Of a stretch of DNA of 64,000 bases, positions 59,338-64,000 are shown one piece after another. Numbering within the stretch: position 1 is the first letter of the stretch; every line of letters starts with the position of its first letter. This stretch comes from AC-32 sp963788215 (lineage in GTDB: Bacteria > Actinomycetota > Thermoleophilia > Gaiellales > Gaiellaceae). A model generated the notes under the pieces. That model worked only from the letters and a program-made list of their open reading frames with translations. It was not told the DNA's origin and made no database searches. The translations under genes were made by a program, and so were the position numbers. The stretch is from positions 124,001-188,000 of the forward strand of contig CAWBFX010000003.1 of NCBI GenBank assembly GCA_963788215.1. Direction: 5' to 3'.

Positions 59338-59508
59338 GCCGCGCCCTGGAAGCAACACGCGCCGAAAATCGGCTCACATCTTTGACACTCAGGGCACAGA
59401 CACGTGCGCCCTTTCGGGTTACGCTCGCAGCGGGTGGCGGGTGGACATTCATCCCCACCCAGGGTGGGGATATGGGTGACTTTTGCGGGCCGGGCCGGGC
59501 GAGGCGGG
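59338..59508. other. Non-coding region between the small membrane gene and scpB, with a hairpin and a repeated 20-mer
   Basis: 171 nt without a supported gene. At 59451-59471 an ATCCCCACCC arm and its complement flank a single A, a strong hairpin 38 nt beyond the scpB stop (and downstream of the membrane gene), hence a likely two-way terminator. At 59415-59434 the 20-mer ending TACGCTCGCAGCGGG matches, with one change, that at 31,699-31,718. Confidence 0.6.
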
Positions 59509-60117
59509 CTAGGCGCCGCGGCGCTCGGCGACGCTTTCGAGGCGCTCTCGGATCTGGCCGACGTCGTCGCCCACGTCGTCCAGGCGCGGTAGCTCCGACA
59601 GCGACTCCAGCCCGAAGACCCGCTCAAAGAGCGGCGTCGTCCGGTACCGCACGGCCCCGCCGACGCCGGGCTCCCGGCCCGCTTCGGCGATCAGGCCGCG
59701 CTCGACGAGACCCGCGACGACCGAGTCGGCTGCAACGCCCCGGATCCGCGCGATCTCCGGCCGGCTCACCGGCCCGAGGTAGGCGACGATCGCGAGCGTC
59801 TCCAGCGAAGCCGCCGAGAGCCCGCGCTCGACCGGCCGTTCGAACATCCGGCCGCAGGCCTCCGCCGCCTCGCGCGAGGCGCGGAACGCCCAACCACCGG
59901 CCACGTGCTCGAGCACGATCCCCGACCGGCCCTCCGAGAAGCGCTCGCCGAGAAGTCCCAGAGCCGTCTCGATCCGCTCCGGGTCATCGTCGGCGGCGGC
60001 CGCAAGCTCGTCCACCGACAAGGGCTGCGACGCGACTACGAGCAGCGCCTCGACCGTCCGCGCGAGCGCGTCGACGGGCCCGGCGGTGATCAGGCGGAAC
60101 GGGCGATCCCGGTCCAC
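59509..60117 (-). CDS. scpB: Segregation and condensation protein B
   Basis: A 202-aa ScpB, two winged-helix domains (VEALLVVASQPLSVDELAAAADDD, then LSAASLETLAIVAYLGPVSRPEIARIRGV and GLVERGLIAEAGREPGVGGAVRYRTT) that dimerises on ScpA and links to SMC. The start is the GTG at 60117 (VDRDRPFRL): a GAGGAGG lies 6 nt upstream inside scpA. A CTGA overlap exists later but is not needed. It overlaps scpA by 28 nt. Confidence 0.92.
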   Translation of the reverse strand: MDRDRPFRLITAGPVDALARTVEALLVVASQPLSVDELAAAADDDPERIETALGLLGERFSEGRSGIVLEHVAGGWAFRASREAAEACGRMFERPVERGLSAASLETLAIVAYLGPVSRPEIARIRGVAADSVVAGLVERGLIAEAGREPGVGGAVRYRTTPLFERVFGLESLSELPRLDDVGDDVGQIRERLESVAERRGA

Positions 60118-60854
60118 TCCGGCCTCCTCTCCTCGACTCCAGCTTCCGCCTCGCGTCGAACGCGAATGGGCGCGAACGCCGCCGCCTGCTCCAACGACAC
60201 CTCGCCCGCCCGGCGCAGCTCGAGCAACGCGAGAAAGGCCACCGCTTGCTCGACGCGCGACATGCCCACTACTTCCGCGTCCAGGTCGAACACCCTGCGC
60301 CGCCGGAGCACCGCGCGGAAGCGCTCCAGGAACTGCGAGACCGGCGGGAAGCGCAGCGCCATATGCGCGAGCGAGACGGCCGGTGGCTCCGCCGCGAGTG
60401 CGCGCAGAGCCGCCGCCAGCGACGAGGCCTCCTGCGGCGCCAGCCGCCGCTCGACTCGCGGCGCCAGCGGCGCCGGCCCGAGCCGGAAGAAGCGCGAGCT
60501 TTCGCCCTCGAGCCGCGCCGCCAGCCACTCCGCGGCCTCCTTCGCCCTCCGGTACTCCGCCAGCCGCCGCGCGAGCTCCTCGGCCGCCTCCTCGGGCTCG
60601 AGCTCCGACAGCTCCGCGTCCTCGTCCGGGAACAACCCGCGCGCCTTCAGCTCCAGGAGCGCGGACACCAGGACCAGGAACTCGCCGCAGGCCTCCAGAT
60701 CGAGCTCCCCGCGCTCCTCGAGCCGCGAGCAGAACGTGACCACGATCTCGGCCACGTCGACCTCCGCGAGATCGAGCTCCTCCTTGAGGACGAGCGTCAG
60801 CAGCAGGTCGAAGGGACCCTCGAAGGCGTCGAGGTCGAGCTCGAGCTCGCGCAC
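60090..60854 (-). CDS. scpA: Segregation and condensation protein A
   Basis: A 254-aa kleisin that bridges the SMC heads. It starts with the family N-terminus (LELDLDAFEGPFDLLLTLVLKEELDLAEVDVAEIV) and ends in a C-terminal winged helix (DLDAEVVGMSRVEQAVAFLALLELRRAGEVSLEQAAAF). It is the only kleisin in the window and belongs to the short-armed SMC at 16,455. Upstream is lgt. Confidence 0.93.
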   Translation of the reverse strand: MRELELDLDAFEGPFDLLLTLVLKEELDLAEVDVAEIVVTFCSRLEERGELDLEACGEFLVLVSALLELKARGLFPDEDAELSELEPEEAAEELARRLAEYRRAKEAAEWLAARLEGESSRFFRLGPAPLAPRVERRLAPQEASSLAAALRALAAEPPAVSLAHMALRFPPVSQFLERFRAVLRRRRVFDLDAEVVGMSRVEQAVAFLALLELRRAGEVSLEQAAAFAPIRVRREAEAGVEERRPEWTGIARSA

Positions 60855-60864
60855 GGGCCGGAAC

Positions 60865-61744
60865 CTAGCGAGAGGGCCGGACGCGCCCGCGCGGGATCGC
60901 CATCGCCGGGCCTTCGGGGGTAACCGGCCGCGGCTCGCCGTCGTCGCGCTCGCCCTCCCGGATGAACTGCCACCAGATGAAGAACGCGGTCGAGGCGCAG
61001 AAGACGACGACCGACACCCAGGCGTTCAGGCGCAGGCCCGCAAAGTGGTGCGCGGGGTCGATCCGCAGGAGCTCCTCGAAGAAGCGCCCGAAGGTGTAGA
61101 TCGAGACGTAGAGCGAGAACAGCGCCGGCGGCTTGAAGCGGTAGCGCCGGTCGAGGAGGAGCAGCACTCCGACCCCGAGCGAGGTCGTAGACGAACTCGT
61201 AGAGAAAGGTCGGGTGGAAGGTCGAGTACTGCTCGTAGCCGGGCTGGCGGTGGGTGACGTCGATCTTCAGGCCCCACGGCTGGCCGGTCGGCTTGCCGTA
61301 GAGCTCCTGGTTGAACCAGTTGCCCCAGCGCCCGATCCCCTGCGCGAGCAGCAGGCCCGGCGCGACCGCGTCCATGAAGTCGCGGATGCGCGCACCCGAG
61401 AGCCGGACGACCACCGCGCCGGCCAGGCAGCCGAGCAGGATGCCGCCCCACACTCCGAGCCCGCCCTGCCAGACCGCGAAGATCCCCTTCCACTTCGGGC
61501 TGGAGACCTGGTCCCAGCTCGTGACGTCGTGGTACGCGCGGGCTCCGATGATCCCGAAGGCGACGCCCCAGACCGCGACGCGCAGGACGAGATCCCAGTC
61601 GCCGCCGCGCGCCACCCAGCGCACGCCGGTCAGCCAGATGGCGGCCGCGATCGCGAGCAGCAGCATCAGGCCGTACATGTGGACGGTCAGCGGTCCGAGA
61701 TCGATCGTGCCGCTGTGCGGAGAAGGGATCGATGCGAGGAGCAC
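60865..61744 (-). CDS. lgt: Prolipoprotein diacylglyceryl transferase, frameshifted
   Basis: Lgt transfers diacylglycerol to the lipobox Cys of prolipoproteins such as those at 13,162 and 45,109. The first frame has the signature GIGRWGNWFNQELYGKPTGQP and GARAYHDV with the catalytic His. The second continues with GVLLLLDRRYRFKPPALF and the last helices (YVSIYTFGRFFEELLRIDP). Removing one G of the GGGG at about 61,173-61,176 joins them as FVYDLARVGVLLLLD. Sequencing error is likely. The GTG start is at 61744. Confidence 0.88.
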
Positions 61745-61795
61745 GGGCTCGACATTCTGCCCGCGCGCTCTGAAGCCTGCGCCGGTCGCCCGCGA

Positions 61796-61999
61796 CTAGA
61801 TGAGGATGTCGATCGCCGTCTCGATCGGGCAGCCCTGCTCGAGCAGCTCGACGGCGAAATGCAGGTCGATGTCGTGCCGCCCGGCGAGCGCGACCGCATC
61901 GCCCGGCGTGTAGCCGGCGCGGATCAGTTCCTCCGCGCGCCAGCTCTCGACGCGATCGATTTCGGTCTCTTCGACAATGTGAAGCTCCGCAGCAGTCAT
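61796..61999 (-). CDS. 67-aa protein, paralogue of the gene at 50,489
   Basis: A small helical protein: ELHIVEETEIDRVESWRAEE, then LIRAGYTPGDAVALAGRHD and IDLHFAVELLEQGCPIETAIDIL. It shares the WR..L..AGY, D(V/I)DLH.AV.L and GCP pattern with the 67-aa gene at 50,489; both are exactly 67 residues. It lies 50 nt from lgt and just downstream of the anti-sigma-like gene, behind a GC hairpin. Confidence 0.75.
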   Translation of the reverse strand: MTAAELHIVEETEIDRVESWRAEELIRAGYTPGDAVALAGRHDIDLHFAVELLEQGCPIETAIDILI

Positions 62000-62038
62000 C
62001 GTCTTCTTGGTATTCGGGCGGAACGGCCTGACGGATCT

Positions 62039-62052
62039 CCCCCCGCCGGGGG
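62039..62052 (-). terminator. GC hairpin after the anti-sigma-like gene
   Basis: CCCCC and GGGGG arms around a CGCC loop, 3 nt beyond the stop at 62056. It separates the sigma/anti-sigma unit from the 67-aa gene. No T-run. Confidence 0.4.
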
Positions 62053-62055
62053 ATT

Positions 62056-62751
62056 TCAGTCGAGCCGGTGTGCGAGCTCGAGCGCCTGCGCCTTCGTCAG
62101 CTTGCCTTCGAGACGCAGAGTGACCGGGCCGCGCACCCAGAGCAGGACGTTGCCGCGGATCAGGATCGGCTCTTCGCGGAAGCCGCGGCGGCGGTCGAAG
62201 TACTGCAGCACGTGCGGGGCGCCCTCGAGCCAGAGCGCCGGCTGCCCGTCGACCCGGAGGCGCTCGACGTCGGTTCGGCCGGCGACGAGCTTCTCGATGA
62301 ACTGCCCCTCGCCCGGGAACTCGGAGACGAGGACAGGCCGACCATAGGCACGGACGACGACCGACGCGAGCGAGTCGCCCAGCACGTACACGCGGCGGGC
62401 TGCGGACGGCAGCACGAGCTTGAAGCCGAGGCGCCGCTCGGCGGCGGCGCGGGTAAGCGGCTCGCCGAGGCCGTCTGCCCGGGAGCGCTCGACGGCCGGA
62501 GGAAGGGTGTCCACGCGCACGACGCTCGCGCCGCCGAGGTGGAAGAAGCGCAGAATCGCGCTCCGCGCCTGCGGGACGGCAAAGGCAATCGCGGCCGCGG
62601 CGACCACGACGGCGAGCGCGACCCCGAGCGGCCGCCACGGGAACGGCCGGCGCCCTTCGAGCCGCTCGAGCACTCGCGGAGCCAGGTCCGGCGCGCCCGG
62701 CACGTCCAGCTCCCGGCCTAGCTCGACGAGACGAAGCTCGAGCCCGCTCAA
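62056..62751 (-). CDS. Single-pass membrane protein, putative anti-sigma factor or sensor
   Basis: A 231-aa protein with a short N-terminal cytoplasmic part (GLELRLVELGRELDVPGAPDLAPRVLERL), one transmembrane helix at about 41-62 (PLGVALAVVVAAAAIAFAVPQA) and an extracytoplasmic domain resembling DUF4367 (LVLPSAARRVYVLGDSLASVVVRAY). It starts at TTG 62751, overlapping the sigma gene stop (TTGA), which is the typical order for an ECF sigma and its membrane anti-sigma. No zinc-binding HxxxCxxC anti-sigma motif is present, so the assignment rests on gene order and topology. Confidence 0.65.
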   Translation of the reverse strand: MSGLELRLVELGRELDVPGAPDLAPRVLERLEGRRPFPWRPLGVALAVVVAAAAIAFAVPQARSAILRFFHLGGASVVRVDTLPPAVERSRADGLGEPLTRAAAERRLGFKLVLPSAARRVYVLGDSLASVVVRAYGRPVLVSEFPGEGQFIEKLVAGRTDVERLRVDGQPALWLEGAPHVLQYFDRRRGFREEPILIRGNVLLWVRGPVTLRLEGKLTKAQALELAHRLD

Positions 62752-63305
62752 GGCGTCTCCCCCAGCTCGTCTCGCAGCCGCTCCAGCGCGCGCGAGAGCC
62801 TCGACTTCACGGTCCCGCGGCGAACACCGAGCGCCGCCGCCGTCTCGTCCTCGGAGAGCTCGAGGAAGTAGCGGCACGCGATCGCGTCGCGGTGCTCGTC
62901 CGAGAGACGCTCGACGGCCGCGAGCAGGCGCTCGCGCTCTTCGCCCGCGAGCAGAGCCGCCTCGGGGGACGGGACCGCGTCCCCCGGGCGCTCCTCGGCG
63001 GCCACGCGCACGGCGAGCGCCTCGCGCCTGCCGGCCGCGCGCCGCCGGTTCTTCGCCTCGTTCGCGACGATCCGCAGCAGCCACGGCTTGACCGGCGCGC
63101 CGCGGCGGAAGCGGCCGAGCGCCCGGTAGGCCTTGACGAATCCGTCCTGCACGGCCTCCTCGGCATCCGCGGCGCTCCCGCCGAGCAGGTAGGCCGTTCG
63201 AAAGGCGATTCCCTGGTATGCGCGCACGATCGTCTCCCAGGCGGCGAGGTCGCCCCGCCGCGCCTGCTCCACGAGCTCTGTCTCGTCCAGTGGCCGGTCC
63301 ACCAC
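62748..63305 (-). CDS. ECF-type RNA polymerase sigma factor
   Basis: A 185-aa sigma-70 family protein with region 2 (LVEQARRGDLAAWETIVRAYQGIAFRTAYLLGGSAADAEEAVQDGFVKAYRAL) and region 4 (VERLSDEHRDAIACRYFLELSEDETAAALGVRRGTVKSRLSRALERLR), and no regions 1 or 3. I chose the GTG at 63305; other in-frame starts upstream would overlap the divergent gene. A GGAACC-N16-TGTC box is centred just upstream, so the sigma factor probably controls itself with a nearly leaderless message. Confidence 0.88.
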   Translation of the reverse strand: MVDRPLDETELVEQARRGDLAAWETIVRAYQGIAFRTAYLLGGSAADAEEAVQDGFVKAYRALGRFRRGAPVKPWLLRIVANEAKNRRRAAGRREALAVRVAAEERPGDAVPSPEAALLAGEERERLLAAVERLSDEHRDAIACRYFLELSEDETAAALGVRRGTVKSRLSRALERLRDELGETP

Positions 63306-63315
63306 CGCCGGTCCT

Positions 63316-63341
63316 GACACCTCCTGCGGGGTTATGGTTCC
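63316..63341 (-). promoter_or_regulatory. ECF-type promoter of the sigma gene
   Basis: On the minus strand, GGAACC at 63341-63336, 16 nt of spacer, then TGTC at 63319-63316. The same GGAACC-N16-TGT spacing occurs at 63676. GGAAC is the usual -35 of ECF promoters. It is inferred to be recognised by the sigma factor next to it. Confidence 0.55.
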
Positions 63342-63344
63342 GCC

Positions 63345-63653
63345 GTGTTCGCACGTGTCGCACGCTACGAGGTCCCTGGGGACCAGCTCGAGCAGGCCGT
63401 AGCGGCGTTCGGCGAGGCAGGCAAGCAGATCGAGCACCTCGAGGGGTTCGCGGGCGGATACGTCCTCATGGACGAAGAGGACGGCCGCACGATGACCCTG
63501 ACTCTCTGGGAGAACACCGTCGCGCTCGAGAACAGCGAGCGCCACGCGCGGAACCTCCGCCGCGAGGCTGCGGAGTCGGCCGGCGGGACGGTTCTCTCCG
63601 TGGAGAAGTTCGAGGTCGCTCAGGAGCTTGTCGCCCAGCCGTCGGGCGTCTAG
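63345..63653 (+). CDS. Antibiotic-biosynthesis-monooxygenase-fold protein (ABM-like)
   Basis: A 102-aa dimeric alpha/beta-barrel type protein: FARVARYEVPGDQLEQAVAAF, GFAGGYVLMDEEDGRTMTLTLWEN and SVEKFEVAQELV. Such ABM or stress-responsive barrel proteins can be heme-degrading, monooxygenase-like or structural. No cofactor motif is visible. It is divergent from the ECF sigma gene (GTG start at 63345, 39 nt apart). Confidence 0.75.
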   Translation: MFARVARYEVPGDQLEQAVAAFGEAGKQIEHLEGFAGGYVLMDEEDGRTMTLTLWENTVALENSERHARNLRREAAESAGGTVLSVEKFEVAQELVAQPSGV

Positions 63654-63675
63654 CCGCAGCCGGCTCAACGAGTCG

Positions 63676-63701
63676 GGAACCACCGCCGGCCGGGCGGTGT
63701 A
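63676..63701 (+). promoter_or_regulatory. ECF-type promoter of the secreted protein gene
   Basis: GGAACC at 63676-63681, a 16-nt spacer, then TGTA from 63698. It lies about 30 nt before the ATG at 63732, with an AAGGAG ribosome binding site in between. Matches the box in front of the sigma gene in sequence and spacing. Confidence 0.5.
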
Positions 63702-63731
63702 GTGGCGAAGCCATCCCGAAAGGAGCTCACG

Positions 63732-64000
63732 ATGAAACGCTTCCTGCTCGTACTCGCGGTCGCGCTCGCGCTGCCCGCGGTCGCCGCGGCGAAGGGACCC
63801 GATCAGGCCACGATCTCGGGGCCAGGTCTGAAGACCGTCACGCTCGACGGCAGCGGTGACTCGCTGGGGAGCGCCCTCGGCGAGCTGACCGAGCGCGCCG
63901 GCCTGTTCCCCGCGGCCTTCCAGACGTCCCCCGACCCGATGCTCTCGAGCGCGCCGACGAAGAGCCTCGGATCGAAGTACCGGATCCACTTCCGCGTTCC
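63732..64000 (+). CDS. Secreted protein, cut by the window edge
   Basis: The first 89 codons encode a signal peptide (KRFLLVLAVALALPAVAAA) and the start of a mature domain (GPDQATISGPGLKTVTLDGSGDSLGSALGELTERAGLF). It has an AAGGAG ribosome binding site and an ECF-type promoter upstream. The rest lies beyond base 64,000, so no function can be given; its likely regulator is the sigma factor at 62,748. Confidence 0.75.
   Translation, partial: MKRFLLVLAVALALPAVAAAKGPDQATISGPGLKTVTLDGSGDSLGSALGELTERAGLFPAAFQTSPDPMLSSAPTKSLGSKYRIHFRV

Noticed and set aside
60085..60100. CTGA overlap as the scpB start
   Set aside because: A GTG at 60117 with an excellent GAGGAGG site upstream explains the start better.

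Overview
The window is very G+C-rich (by eye near 70%; not computed), with dense, mostly co-directional genes that often overlap by 1-4 nt, many GTG/TTG starts, and an actinobacterial gene repertoire (a DivIVA/SepIVA-like coiled-coil protein beside DUF177, DtxR/MntR-type regulator, type Ibeta DAHP synthase, TrpRS with an MSTT signature, ScpA/ScpB, Lgt). It looks like chromosomal core sequence of a deep-branching actinobacterium, most plausibly class Thermoleophilia. That placement is inference from style and gene order, not from a marker search. I see no tRNA, rRNA, CRISPR array, prophage or insertion sequence.

Layout. 1-8,884 (minus): ffh-rpsP-khpA-phosphoesterase-rimM-trmD-lepB-rplS-rnhB-yraN-DNA methyltransferase-comM. 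This is the classic SRP/ribosome-maturation cluster, with a phosphoesterase and a methyltransferase inserted and signal peptidase I fused to a degenerate J-domain. 8,901-9,988 (plus): a frameshifted YihY membrane protein and a dodecin-like protein. 10,017-14,265 (minus): a sugar ABC transporter (binding protein, ATPase, permease) plus a Gfo/Idh oxidoreductase. 14,326-22,603 (minus): ABC-F, rpmF, plsX, acpP, rnc, a short-armed smc, a LanC-like protein and ftsY. 22,712-23,602: a hydrolase on plus. 23,586-41,637 (minus): a long colinear housekeeping run of priA, def, fmt, methyltransferase, rsmB, rpe, ribD, a small ORF, ribE, ribBA, ribH, rpmB, a FakA/receiver/DegV module, recG, rsmD, coaD, a small protein, a SepIVA-like protein, nitroreductase and DUF177. 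41,648-43,805: a ZIP transporter divergent from an MntR-like regulator across a clear operator palindrome, then a polysaccharide deacetylase. 43,839-48,835 (minus): der, gpsA, a DUF3352 lipoprotein and metK. 48,947-54,984 (minus): aroF, tyrA, aroA, cmk, a 67-aa protein and a secreted BNR protein. 55,022-58,291 (plus): trpS and a large secreted phosphatase-superfamily protein. 58,278-61,744: rluB, a small membrane protein, scpB, scpA and lgt. 61,796-64,000: a paralogue of the 67-aa protein, a membrane anti-sigma-like protein, an ECF sigma factor, a monooxygenase-fold protein and the start of a secreted protein.

Two assembly-level points affect interpretation. First, yihY, ftsY (twice), rnc, fmt and lgt each contain a single-base frameshift at or beside a short G/C run. 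Most of these genes are normally essential, so residual sequencing error is more likely than real pseudogenes. Second, several genes (the phosphoesterase, the Gfo/Idh enzyme, rnc) have no ATG/GTG/TTG where homology requires a start, but do have a CTG there.

The most interesting signals are: the J-domain/signal-peptidase fusion; the LanC-like gene inside the smc-ftsY operon; the half-length SMC arms; the receiver domain wedged between FakA-like and DegV-like genes; a 17-nt palindrome carried over the stop codons of two unrelated genes; a matched pair of ECF-type promoters at the sigma gene and at a nearby secreted protein; and a pair of paralogous 67-aa proteins.
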